The position numbers and the translations under genes were made by a program. A model generated the notes under the pieces. The model worked only from the letters and a program-made list of their open reading frames with translations. It was not told the origin of the DNA and did no database searches. A stretch of 64,000 nt of DNA from assembly GCF_018613805.1 (NCBI RefSeq), contig NZ_JAGGPL010000024.1, positions 1 to 64,000 of the forward strand. The letters run 5' to 3'. This stretch comes from Arthrobacter sp. ISL-48 (lineage in GTDB: Bacteria > Actinomycetota > Actinomycetes > Actinomycetales > Micrococcaceae). Positions 51,332 to 59,762 of the stretch are shown here, piece after piece; within the stretch, counting starts at the first letter, position 1; each line of letters starts with the position of its first letter.

Positions 51332-53413
51332 CTAGGCGTCGGTGCGGAAGACCTGGATCACTGCCGGACGGGGCGCCCGCGCCTGGCTGGCTGCCGGCGT
51401 CGTACCTGCCGACACATAATCCGGGAAGTAGGAGTGTTGGTCCGCGAAGGATCCTTCCTCGCCTGGGTGCTGCACGGCCACGAAGACTGACCGCTCATCG
51501 TCGTGGATTACCGGGCCGCAGGTTTCCGCTTCGCGCGGCACGGCCAGGAACTGCTCCACTCTGCCGCGTTCAGCCCCGGCCAAGGTCACCTTGAAGAGTC
51601 CGTCAGCGTAGCCGATGCTGGAGGGCGCGCCGTCGGTGGAGATCCAGAGGTTGCCCACGGAATCGAAGGCCACGTTATCCGGGCATGAGATCGGCGAGAC
51701 CTGGTCCTTGGGGAAGCCGGCGAAGTAAGTCGAGGTGTTCCTGGCCGGGTCGCCGCAAACCATGAGCAAGTTCCACGCGAATTTGGTGGATGTCTGGTCA
51801 CCGGTTTCGGTGATTTCCACAATGTGGCCGTCGCGGTTGAGGCTGCGCGGGTTGACCTCGGTAGGGCCCTCCTTGCCCGGCTTCCCCCGGTCCGAGTTGT
51901 TGGTGCAGACCACGTAGACCTTGCCCGTGAGAAGGCTGGGCTGGACGTCCTCGCAGCGGTCCATCTTGGTGGGGCCCACCTTGTCCGCGGCGAGGCGGGT
52001 GTACACCAGAACCTCTTCTACCGACATGCCGGCCACGGCTGACTTTCCGCCCACGACCAGGGGAAGCCATTCGCCGGAGCCGTCGAACGCGCCGTCGGCC
52101 GGGAGCGTGCCCGTGCCGCTGATTTCGGCGGCCGGCGAGTCCCCGGTGAACTTGGCAACGTAGAGGTCACCGGCGGAGAGCAGCGTCATGTTGTGCTGAC
52201 GGTCTCCGTCCCGGTATTTCTCGGCGGAGACGAACTTATAGAGGTAGTCGAAGCGCTCGTCGTCGCCCATGTACGCCACCACGTGGCCGGACTCGGCGAC
52301 GATGACGTTCGCGCCCTCGTGCTTGAAGCGGCCCATTGCGGAGTGCTTCTTCGGCGTGGAGGTGGGATCGAAGGGGTCCACCTCCACGATCCAGCCGAAG
52401 CGGTTGGTCTCGTTGGCGTAGCCGGCGTTGCGCGTGTCGAAGCGTGGATCGTCCAGCTCCCATTTGCGGGCTGTGGCCGACGACGTGAGGCCGTAGCGCT
52501 TGTCGCTTGCCGAGGTGCCGGCCGAGACGAAGTATCCGTTGAAGTTCTCCTCGCCCGAGAGGACGGTGCCCCAAGGCGTGGTGCCGCCCGAGCAGTTGCC
52601 CAAAGTGCCCAGGATGGTCCGGCCGGTCGGGTCGGCTGCCGTCTTGACCAGCGATGAGCCTGCGGCGGGGCCGGTCAGTTCGTACGTGGTGTCGGTGAGG
52701 AACCGGCGGTTCAGCGGGGCGCCCTTGACGTAAGTCCACGGCTTGTTCTTGTTCTTGCGCTCCAGCTCCACCACCGTGAGCCCGTGGGCGGCACGGCCGA
52801 TGCCCCGCGTCAGTGCGGCGTCAAACGTGGCCGGAACCATGATGTTCTCGTTGGTGTACTCGTGGTTGGTGAACAGGACGGCGCGCCGGTCCTTCGACCC
52901 CTCGATGGGCAGGATGTCCGTGTAGTCATTGTTGTAGCCGAACTGCCGGGCCTGGGCCGCAGGGGTTTGGTTTGCCAGGTCGAACTCCGGGGAATCACTG
53001 AACAGCGGGTCACCCCAGCGGATCACCGGCTGCCAGGTGAAGCCTTTCGGTACGGTCACGGCGTCGACTGCGGCGTCCACGGGTGCGATAGCGGTGAACG
53101 TCAGCTTCGACTTGCCGAATCCAGCCTTAGCGGCAGCCGAGAGGCCCGGACCCGCGGCAGTTGCCGTCTCTGCGGAGGTCACGGCACTGCCGAGTACGAC
53201 GGCGAGAGCACCGGCGGCGCCGACCCCCAGGGCGGCGCGGCGGGTGAGGGTGGCGGAGGCGATGTCGCGGAAGTAGCTGTTGGAGCTCGTGTTGCAGACA
53301 TCGCCGGCGCAGGCGTTGTCGCATTTAAGGGCGCAGGTGACTGCGCTGCGCTTGCCCTTGGTATGGCCGAGCATGGGCAGCAGAGTGAACTTGCGGGCGG
53401 TCGTTTCAGACAT
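51332..53413 (-). CDS. phoX: PhoX-family phosphatase, Tat exported
   Basis: A 693-residue DUF839/PhoX protein, probably an extracellular calcium/iron-dependent alkaline phosphatase releasing phosphate from organic esters. The twin-arginine motif TRRAALGVGAAGALAVVLG is at about residues 57-75, preceded by a Cys-rich N-terminus (CALKCDNACAGDVC). Family landmarks: NHEYTNENIMVP, GTTPWGTVLSGEENFNGYF, GRFKHEGANVIVAESGHVVAYMGDDERFDYLYKFVS and CPDNVAFDSVGNLWISTDG. It interrupts menD and menC and has no functional tie to menaquinone. Both flanks carry 32-bp arrays; phosphate regulation is likely but no PhoP box was identified. Confidence 0.93.
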   Translation of the reverse strand: MSETTARKFTLLPMLGHTKGKRSAVTCALKCDNACAGDVCNTSSNSYFRDIASATLTRRAALGVGAAGALAVVLGSAVTSAETATAAGPGLSAAAKAGFGKSKLTFTAIAPVDAAVDAVTVPKGFTWQPVIRWGDPLFSDSPEFDLANQTPAAQARQFGYNNDYTDILPIEGSKDRRAVLFTNHEYTNENIMVPATFDAALTRGIGRAAHGLTVVELERKNKNKPWTYVKGAPLNRRFLTDTTYELTGPAAGSSLVKTAADPTGRTILGTLGNCSGGTTPWGTVLSGEENFNGYFVSAGTSASDKRYGLTSSATARKWELDDPRFDTRNAGYANETNRFGWIVEVDPFDPTSTPKKHSAMGRFKHEGANVIVAESGHVVAYMGDDERFDYLYKFVSAEKYRDGDRQHNMTLLSAGDLYVAKFTGDSPAAEISGTGTLPADGAFDGSGEWLPLVVGGKSAVAGMSVEEVLVYTRLAADKVGPTKMDRCEDVQPSLLTGKVYVVCTNNSDRGKPGKEGPTEVNPRSLNRDGHIVEITETGDQTSTKFAWNLLMVCGDPARNTSTYFAGFPKDQVSPISCPDNVAFDSVGNLWISTDGAPSSIGYADGLFKVTLAGAERGRVEQFLAVPREAETCGPVIHDDERSVFVAVQHPGEEGSFADQHSYFPDYVSAGTTPAASQARAPRPAVIQVFRTDA

Positions 53414-53522
53414 GGGGGCCTTCCAGGGAATTCGGTGATGTCCCGCCCACCCTGTCAGCCGATTCCAAAGCGCAGCCGTCAGCCAGATGAAATTCCGGTG
53501 AAGCCGGGGGTAACCGCGAGAA

Positions 53523-53663
53523 GTGCGAGAGGAACGGCCGAAAACGTGCGGGATGTGAGAGAGCGTTCGGTCGAAAGCGACAGGACGTGAGAGAGCGTTC
53601 GGTGGAAAGCGACAGGATGTGAGAGAGCGTTCGGCCGAAAGCGGCAGGACGTGAGAGAGCGTC
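53523..53663 (+). repeat. 32-bp tandem array with GTGAGAGAGCGTT cores, same orientation
   Basis: Cores start at 53555, 53587, 53619 and 53651, exactly 32 bp apart; the last has one change and abuts the menC stop. A degenerate unit precedes at 53523. Spacers are alike (for instance CGGTCGAAAGCGACAGGAC) and contain TTCGG-N0-2-CGAA inverted repeats. The array fills much of the phoX-menC gap. Confidence 0.92.
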
Positions 53664-54674
53664 TCAGGGGGTGAGGAGGGCGTGGACGCGGCGGAGGCGG
53701 TCGAGCCACCAGTCCCTTCGATCAGCAGGAGCCGCGAACTGCTGCAGCAGTCCGGCGTCGGCGTGAACCTCGCGGAGGCGGATGGCGCCGTCGTCGGCCA
53801 TCAGGGGGTCCGCAGTGACGTCCGAGGTAAAAAGGGAGACGGTCCCCAGCCCGCACGCATAAGGCAGTTCCGGGAGGGCCGCGGCGAGCGCCAGCCCGGC
53901 ACGGATTCCCACGGACGTCTCCAGGGCGGAACTCACGACGGCGGGCAGCCCCGCCTGCGCCACGAGGTCAAGCGCCCGCCGTACTCCCCCGAGCGGAGCC
54001 ACCTTGACCACGATCAGGTCGGCCGCGCCGGCGCGCGCCACCTTGAGGGGGTCCTCTTCCTTGCGCACGCTTTCGTCGGCGGCGATCAGCACCGGCGTCC
54101 TTGCGGCCCGCAGCTGGCGGCGCACTTCCGCGAGACCCTCAATGGTCGGCACCGGCTGCTCTGCGTATTCAAGCCCGACGGCGGCCAGCCGGGTCAGTGC
54201 GTCAACTGCCTGAGGCACGTCCCAGCCGCCGTTGGCGTCCACCCGGATGGCGGCATCCGGCAGGGCGGAGCGGACGGCGGCGAGGCGGGCGGTGTCGTCG
54301 TCGAGGGTTTGGCCGCGTTCTGCCACCTTGACCTTGACGGCGTCCACCCGGCCGAAGCGGGCAAGAACGTCCGGGACGCGGTCCGCCGAAACAGCGGGCA
54401 CGGTGGCGTTGACGGGAATGCTCGTCCGCAGGGCGGGGGGGAAACCGTCCCAGCCGGCCTCGACGGCGGCCGCCAGCCAGCGCGAGGCCTCGGCGTCGGC
54501 GTATTCGGGGAACGGGCAGAACTCTCCCCATCCGAGCGGACCTCGCAACAGCAGGGATTCTCGCTGCAGAATGCCGCGAAACTTCACGCGCATGGGGATG
54601 CTGACCACGTGCGCTGAGGACAGCAGCTCCTCCAGGGAGGGGAAGATGAGCGGCGAAGGGGCGTCGGCGGGCAT
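53664..54674 (-). CDS. menC: o-Succinylbenzoate synthase
   Basis: A 336-residue enolase-superfamily enzyme dehydrating SHCHC to o-succinylbenzoate in menaquinone synthesis. Signatures: AVKVKVAERGQTLDDD (the K-x-K catalytic lysine region), RVDANGGWDVPQAVDAL, YAEQPVPTIEGLAEVRRQL, IAADESVRKEEDPL and VVKVAPLGGVRRAL with the second catalytic Lys. ATG 54674 is used; a TTG at 54689 would add five residues. Its stop directly joins the last 32-bp repeat core. Confidence 0.92.
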   Translation of the reverse strand: MPADAPSPLIFPSLEELLSSAHVVSIPMRVKFRGILQRESLLLRGPLGWGEFCPFPEYADAEASRWLAAAVEAGWDGFPPALRTSIPVNATVPAVSADRVPDVLARFGRVDAVKVKVAERGQTLDDDTARLAAVRSALPDAAIRVDANGGWDVPQAVDALTRLAAVGLEYAEQPVPTIEGLAEVRRQLRAARTPVLIAADESVRKEEDPLKVARAGAADLIVVKVAPLGGVRRALDLVAQAGLPAVVSSALETSVGIRAGLALAAALPELPYACGLGTVSLFTSDVTADPLMADDGAIRLREVHADAGLLQQFAAPADRRDWWLDRLRRVHALLTP

Positions 54675-54735
54675 GGTTTCACTGTACAAGCGGCCGGAAC
54701 CGCGGAGGCAGCCTACATGCGCCTATGTGCATAAC

Positions 54736-55758
54736 CTAGATCCACTTGTTGTGCTTGAACATCCAGAACAGGGCAAGCCCCATGGCGACCATCAGGCTGA
54801 GCGCCATGGGGTAGCCGAAGATCCAGTCGAGCTCGGGCATGGTGTGGAAGTTCATGCCGTAGATGGTGCCGATCAGGGTAGGCGCGAACAGGATGGCCGC
54901 CCACGACGATATGCGTTTGACCTGCTCGTTCTGTGCATAGCTGGATTCGGTGAGCCGGCGCATCTCGTCGTTCTGGCGCTGTGCCACGAGGGCCGCATTG
55001 ACGGCGAGCGCGTTCTGGAGCAGGGTGCGAAAAGAGGCCACCCGGTCGTTCAACCGGATCACGTGGTCCAGCACGTCGCGGAAGTGGTCCTGCAACTCCT
55101 TCCCGGGCTCCCGCTCGGGCGTGCCGGCCATCAGCTCCTGAAGCATGCCCACCAGCGGCCCGGTGGCGCGCTGGAAGGTGATGACCTGGCGGGACAGTTC
55201 GTAGATCCGGCGAGAGACGTCCGGGTCGGCGCCGAAGAGGTCGTCCTCGATCTCGTCCACGTCGTTCTCCAGTCCGGCGACGACGGGTTCATATTCGTCC
55301 ACCACCTGGTCGAGGATCCCGTAGAGCACGGCGTCCGGCCCCAGCGCGAGGAACTCCGGCATGGATTCCATCCGCATCCGCACCTTGGCCAGATCCGGTG
55401 ACTCCGCATGGCGGACGGTCACCACATAATCCTGGCCGACGAACACATGGATTTCGCCGAAGTCCACTTTCTCCACGTCGTCGAGGTAGCGGGCGGGGCG
55501 CAGCACCAGGAAAACGCATTCGCCGTAGTGCTCCAGTTTGGCTCGCTGGTGTCCGGCCAGCGCATCCTCGACGGCAAGGGAGTTGAGGTTGAACTCCTCC
55601 GCCACGGACTGAAGCTCGTGCACGTCCGGCCGGTACAGGCCTATCCACGCCATTCCCTCACGTTGGCGCAGCAGAAAGTAGGTCTCGTCCAGGCTCTCGG
55701 GATCCGCTGTCCGTCGGCCGTCCACGTACACCGCGTTATTAATGATGGCCACCGCCAT
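54736..55758 (-). CDS. corA: CorA-family magnesium/cobalt transporter
   Basis: A 340-residue CorA channel. The C-terminal two helices hold the YGMNF selectivity motif (FAPTLIGTIYGMNFHTMPELD), and the long N-terminal cytoplasmic domain carries LAVEDALAGHQRAKLEHYGECVFLV. AGGAGG lies one base before ATG 55758 and 7 bases before GTG 55752, so the GTG may be the true start. No Mg riboswitch core was recognised upstream. It is divergent from the GT2 gene across 240 bp. Confidence 0.92.
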   Translation of the reverse strand: MAVAIINNAVYVDGRRTADPESLDETYFLLRQREGMAWIGLYRPDVHELQSVAEEFNLNSLAVEDALAGHQRAKLEHYGECVFLVLRPARYLDDVEKVDFGEIHVFVGQDYVVTVRHAESPDLAKVRMRMESMPEFLALGPDAVLYGILDQVVDEYEPVVAGLENDVDEIEDDLFGADPDVSRRIYELSRQVITFQRATGPLVGMLQELMAGTPEREPGKELQDHFRDVLDHVIRLNDRVASFRTLLQNALAVNAALVAQRQNDEMRRLTESSYAQNEQVKRISSWAAILFAPTLIGTIYGMNFHTMPELDWIFGYPMALSLMVAMGLALFWMFKHNKWI

Positions 55759-55938
55759 GCCTCCTTCGGACAGGATCGTGCTGAACCAGCGAGTACGGAA
55801 CCAGGGGCCCCTGGCTGTGAGGTTAGACCTTCTCAGCCGAGACGCCAAGATGTCGAGGACGGAGGTCGACCTGTGTAGGTCAGGCTGAAGGGACGATGTA
55901 GTCCCCGGGTTCCGAGGCACTTTCGGCGGCTATAAGTG

Positions 55939-55960
55939 TCCGGGTTTCGTAAGGTTTGAC
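55939..55960 (+). promoter_or_regulatory. 22-bp shared element upstream of GT2 gene (copy 1)
   Basis: A 22-base sequence, starting TCCGGGTTTCGTAAGG and ending TTTGAC, ends 38 bases before the GT2 start. The identical 22 bases occur at 61811-61832, 37 bases before the molybdoenzyme start. Probably a promoter or operator used by both. Confidence 0.7.
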
Positions 55961-55998
55961 GGGCAAAGCAAAGACGTCGGAACACTAGCCTTGGAAAG

Positions 55999-56724
55999 GT
56001 GACCGCAATAACCGGAGCCATCGTCGACGTCGTTCTTCCTTGTTTGAACGAGCGGGACGCCCTGCAATGGGTGCTCTCCCGCATGCCGGAGGAATACCGG
56101 GCCATCGTTGTTGACAACGGCTCTACCGATGGCTCCGCCGAGCTCGCGGCCAGTCTGGGTGCCACCGTCGTCACGGAGCAGCGGCGGGGGTTCGGGGCGG
56201 CCGCGCACGCCGGCCTGCGGGCGGCGACGGCAGAGTTCGTGGCGTTCTGTGACTGTGACGGTTCCCTGGACCCGGCTCAACTGCCGACGCTTTTGGCTCC
56301 CATCATGGACGGCAAAGCGGATCTGGTCCTGGGCAGCCGGCAGCCGCAGCGCGGGGCCTGGCCCCCGCATGCCCGCATAGCCAATATTGTGTTGGCGTGG
56401 CGGCTGCGCCGGCTGACCCGGGAACATGTGACTGACCTCGGACCCATGCGGGCAGCGCACCGTCTCCAGCTCCTGTCCTTGGGATTGGAGGACCGCCGCA
56501 GCGGATACCCGCTGGAGATGTTCCTCAAGGCGAGCCAACGCGGCTGGCGGATCATGGAAATCCCCGTGCCCTACGCCCCTCGCACCGGCAGATCCAAAGT
56601 GACCGGCACGGTCCGCGGAACTCTGACGGCGGTGCGGGACATGTCAGCACAGCTCAAGGCTGCCGCGGCGGCTTCGGCTTCCGGACCGGTCCGCAAGGTC
56701 AACGGCAGCGAAGAACCCGCATGA
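55999..56724 (+). CDS. GT2 glycosyltransferase, polyprenyl-phosphate sugar synthase-like
   Basis: A 241-residue family 2 transferase. VDVVLPCLNERDALQWVL and AIVVDNGSTDGSAELAASLGA bind nucleotide sugar; the metal/active site is in FVAFCDCDGSLDPAQL, and VLGSRQPQRGAWPPHARIANIVLAWRLR and GYPLEMFLKA follow. GGAAAG directly precedes GTG 55999. It matches M. tuberculosis Rv0539 in type and context, recalled as a polyprenyl-phosphate sugar synthase. Its stop overlaps the next gene (ATGA). Likely acceptor: polyprenyl phosphate. Confidence 0.85.
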   Translation: MTAITGAIVDVVLPCLNERDALQWVLSRMPEEYRAIVVDNGSTDGSAELAASLGATVVTEQRRGFGAAAHAGLRAATAEFVAFCDCDGSLDPAQLPTLLAPIMDGKADLVLGSRQPQRGAWPPHARIANIVLAWRLRRLTREHVTDLGPMRAAHRLQLLSLGLEDRRSGYPLEMFLKASQRGWRIMEIPVPYAPRTGRSKVTGTVRGTLTAVRDMSAQLKAAAAASASGPVRKVNGSEEPA

Positions 56725-57401
56725 GGAACACAATGGATCTGACAGTGGCAGTTATTGCCAAGCAGTGCCTGCCCGGACGGGTCAAGACACGGCTCAGTCC
56801 TCCCCTGACGCGCGAGGACGCCGCCGCCCTGGCACAACTGAGTCTCAGCCGCACCTTAGACACGGTCCGTTCCCTCCCGGCGCGGCACCGGCTCTTAGTC
56901 ATGGAAGGTACGCCGGGCAGAAGGGACGCGGAGCGATTCACTGTGGTGCCGCAGGCGTCCGGAGACCTGGCCGAACGGCTCGCCGCCATCTGCGATGCAG
57001 TATCCGGCCCGCTGCTGATAATCGGCATGGATACGCCACAACTTTCGCGAAACCACCTCGCTCCACTGCTCCAGGACTGGTCCTCAGCTGCACCCTGCCA
57101 CGCGGCGTGGATGGGCCCCGCAACCGATGGCGGGTTTTGGGCCCTGGCATTGCGCCAGCCCGACGGCGCCCTGATCCGGGGCGTGCCGATGTCCACGGGC
57201 GCGACCGGATCACGGCAGCTCCGCAGGCTCTCCGGTGCGGGGCTCAGTACCGGATTGCTTCCCGAGCTGAGGGACATGGACGACTTCGGCGACGCATTGC
57301 AGATCGCTGCCCAGATTCCTGACACGGACTTCTCATACGCCGTGGGTGAGGCCGAGGGCCGGCTGGACGGCTCACTGCTGAATGCCGGAGCAGTACGGTG
57401 A
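56721..57401 (+). CDS. DUF2064 / TIGR04282 glycosyltransferase-like (nucleotidyltransferase fold) protein
   Basis: A 226-residue protein with a GT-A-like fold. The N-terminal VAVIAKQCLPGRVKTRLSPPL is the family signature; LLIIGMDTPQLSRNHL and GPATDGGFWALAL give the metal/sugar-phosphate site. The family occurs in arsenosugar loci and in M. tuberculosis as Rv0540. Its fold makes sugar-1-phosphate nucleotidyl transfer a fair guess. Coupled on both sides: ATGA with GT2 and GTGA with the methyltransferase. Confidence 0.85.
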   Translation: MRNTMDLTVAVIAKQCLPGRVKTRLSPPLTREDAAALAQLSLSRTLDTVRSLPARHRLLVMEGTPGRRDAERFTVVPQASGDLAERLAAICDAVSGPLLIIGMDTPQLSRNHLAPLLQDWSSAAPCHAAWMGPATDGGFWALALRQPDGALIRGVPMSTGATGSRQLRRLSGAGLSTGLLPELRDMDDFGDALQIAAQIPDTDFSYAVGEAEGRLDGSLLNAGAVR

Positions 57402-58138
57402 CGGCCACGGGGGCAGCACCGGGGGTAGCGCCGGAGGCAGCACCGGGGGTAGCGCCGGCGGTCCACTTCGGCCAGGGCCACCGCGAGCCATACGCGCTGG
57501 CGCTACAGGACGGATACGGCAAATTGACGCTGCGTCCGGACAGCGACAACCCTCCGGGAAACCTCGTGGAGTTCGATGTTCACGGCTGGTGCGCAGAGGC
57601 CAGCATCATGGAGCGGTCCCTGCTGGGGAGTCTCCGGGGGCCGGTCCTTGACGTGGGCTGCGGTCCGGGCCGGCTTCTCGCTGCGGCCGGGCAGCTGGGC
57701 CTCGCCGCTATGGGCATCGATACGAGCGCGGAAGCAGTCCGCCGGGCCTGCGGCCGGGGAGTCCATGCACTGGAGCAGTCAATTTTCGCCGCGGTACCCC
57801 ACAGCGGCCATTGGCAATCGGTCATCCTGCTCGATGGCAACATCGGCATCGGAGGAGGCGTCACGTCCCTGCTGCGTCGCTGCCGCCAAGTCATCGCACC
57901 GTCCGGGACGCTCCTGGTGGAAGTAGACGCCGAGGACATCGATACCGCCTACTCGGCTGTATTGGAAGACTGGCACGGGAACCGGAGCGAACCGTTCTCG
58001 TGGGCCCGGACCGGCGCTGCCGGTCTCATGATTCGGACACACGCCACCGGCTGGATCGTGACGGAAATCCGGCACGTTCAGGGCCGGGTGTTCTGCTGGC
58101 TTAGACCACAGACTGGGCAGGCACGTTCAATCCCCTGA
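57398..58138 (+). CDS. Class I SAM-dependent methyltransferase
   Basis: A 246-residue methyltransferase; the SAM loop VLDVGCGPGRLLAA is at about residues 83-96, and the aspartate in MGIDTSAEAVRRA binds ribose. The first 22 residues consist of AAPGVAPE/A repeats, made by a 24-bp direct duplication. It has no strong counterpart that I recall in the M. tuberculosis locus, so it may methylate the sugar or lipid product. Coupled to DUF2064 by GTGA. Confidence 0.85.
   Translation: MTATGAAPGVAPEAAPGVAPAVHFGQGHREPYALALQDGYGKLTLRPDSDNPPGNLVEFDVHGWCAEASIMERSLLGSLRGPVLDVGCGPGRLLAAAGQLGLAAMGIDTSAEAVRRACGRGVHALEQSIFAAVPHSGHWQSVILLDGNIGIGGGVTSLLRRCRQVIAPSGTLLVEVDAEDIDTAYSAVLEDWHGNRSEPFSWARTGAAGLMIRTHATGWIVTEIRHVQGRVFCWLRPQTGQARSIP
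57412..57459 (+). repeat. Two copies of a 24-bp in-frame direct repeat
   Basis: 57412-57435 and 57436-57459 are identical except the last base and encode two AAPGVAP units at the methyltransferase N-terminus. It is likely length-variable between strains. Confidence 0.85.
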
Positions 58139-58239
58139 CAGGGATAGCCGGGAGCAGCTCCGGCACCACGGCAAACCAACGGCAGAATTTGCAGGGCGTA
58201 CATGGACTGGACTCGAACAGGAATGAGGCAGGATCAAGG

Positions 58240-59712
58240 GTGGCTCCCAGTGCAGTAATAACACCCGACGGCGCCAGCGCCAGGTTCAGGTTGTTTGTCG
58301 TTCTTCCGTCTCTGCTTTCGCTGGAAGCGGCCCTGATGTGCTGGATGGTGCTCCCCGGCAACGGGTTCGAATCGGCGCCCATAGTTGGGACGTGCCTTTC
58401 CTGGCTGGTTCTCCTCGCGGCTGTCCGCACGCTGCGGCACATACCGCGGCACCGGGTAGCCGCCGTGGTCATCGCCGGCACGGTTCTCCTCGGCCTGGTT
58501 GCGGCAAGCGCGCCGCCCCGGACCAGCAACGATTCTGCCCGGTACGCGTGGGACGGGATCGTCCAAAAAGCCGGTATCTCGCCGTATTCGTATGTTCCGC
58601 TCGATGAAACGTTGAGCAGCCTCCGGCCCCCGTGGCTGTTCGCCCCCGGCTCGTCAGATTCCGCTGGAAGGACTGTCTGCCCCGGCGACCTCTTCGGGAC
58701 CGAGTCAGTTGCCTCTTCCGGCTTTCCCTCCGGCAGCCCGCTGTGCACGGCGATCAACAGACCCCAGGTGCCCACGATCTATCCGCCGACCGCCGAAATC
58801 TACTTCCTTGCGGTGCGTGCGGCGGTCCCGGACACTGCCGGTTACCAGCCTTTCCAGCTGGCCGGTCTGGGCATCAGCGTGGCCGTAACGCTGATGCTGC
58901 TCCGCGTCCTGTCCCGCCGCCGCCGGCCCGCGTATTTGGCTGCTGTGTGGGCCTGGAGCCCATTCGTGCAGCTCGAAGCCGTGAACAACGCCCACGTCGA
59001 TGTCCTGGGCGGAGCCCTTATCCTTGCGGCAGGAATGCTGCTGGTCAGGGGCAGGCCGCTGCGCTCCGGAGTGGCTTTCGGGGCCGCGATGGCAACCAAA
59101 CTCATTCCGGTCATCGCCGCGCCCGCGCTGCTTTTCCGGCGCCCGGCACGCTTTATCGCCGCGGCCCTGAGTACGTTCGTACTGCTCTATGCTCCCTATC
59201 TGGCGGCCGCCGGTACAGGTGTCCTGGGCTTCCTGCCCGGTTATCTCAAGGAAGAGGGCTACAGCCAGAGCAGCGGCATCCGGTTCGGACTCGCGCAGCT
59301 CGTCTCCGCCGGCCCCTGGCCGCCGGTGCTCAGCGCCGCCGCGTTGACCGTCGTCGCCTTGACAATGCTCCGGCGGACCCGGCCCGGAAACGTTTGGGAC
59401 CAGCAGACGGTCATGATCGGAATCACGCTGCTCATTGTCAGCCCGAACTACCCCTGGTATGCACTGATGCTGTTGCCGTTCATCGTCCTGAGCCGGCGCT
59501 GGGAGTACGTGGCCGTGATCCTCGCCCTGGATGCCATTTACATGGTGCCGTCCGCCGCCCCCTACAGCGAGCCGATCAACCAGAGCTTCCTGATCGCCGC
59601 CGCCCTTGCGGTCGCAGCCGGGGCGTGGCTGCGACACCGCGCCGAGATCCTGCGGGCCGCCGGGTCTGCAATCGAGGCCCAGGTACCAAACCGCACCCGC
59701 GAACCGCGTTGA
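58240..59712 (+). CDS. GT-C type polyprenyl-phosphate-sugar transferase (integral membrane)
   Basis: A 490-residue protein with about 11 TM helices. An early extracytoplasmic loop carries SARYAWDGIVQKAGISPYSYVPLD, the R-Y-x-W-D-G-x6-G-x2-P-Y pattern of DUF2029/GT87-like mannosyltransferases; TIYPPTAEIYFLAV and VNNAHVDVLGGALIL follow. GTG 58240 is used because AGGATCAAGG precedes it; TTG 58189 has no site. It corresponds in type and context to M. tuberculosis Rv0541c, recalled as the methylthioxylose transferase. It would move the sugar from its lipid carrier onto a glycan outside the membrane. Confidence 0.82.
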   Translation: MAPSAVITPDGASARFRLFVVLPSLLSLEAALMCWMVLPGNGFESAPIVGTCLSWLVLLAAVRTLRHIPRHRVAAVVIAGTVLLGLVAASAPPRTSNDSARYAWDGIVQKAGISPYSYVPLDETLSSLRPPWLFAPGSSDSAGRTVCPGDLFGTESVASSGFPSGSPLCTAINRPQVPTIYPPTAEIYFLAVRAAVPDTAGYQPFQLAGLGISVAVTLMLLRVLSRRRRPAYLAAVWAWSPFVQLEAVNNAHVDVLGGALILAAGMLLVRGRPLRSGVAFGAAMATKLIPVIAAPALLFRRPARFIAAALSTFVLLYAPYLAAAGTGVLGFLPGYLKEEGYSQSSGIRFGLAQLVSAGPWPPVLSAAALTVVALTMLRRTRPGNVWDQQTVMIGITLLIVSPNYPWYALMLLPFIVLSRRWEYVAVILALDAIYMVPSAAPYSEPINQSFLIAAALAVAAGAWLRHRAEILRAAGSAIEAQVPNRTREPR

Positions 59713-59762
59713 ACACGCCGTTCGTGCCACAGAATCACTCACACCAATGGCAGGATGACCCT

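Noticed and set aside
55759..55938. Magnesium (M-box) riboswitch upstream of corA
   Set aside because: The conserved GUUAGGUGAGGCUCC-like core was not found on the minus strand.
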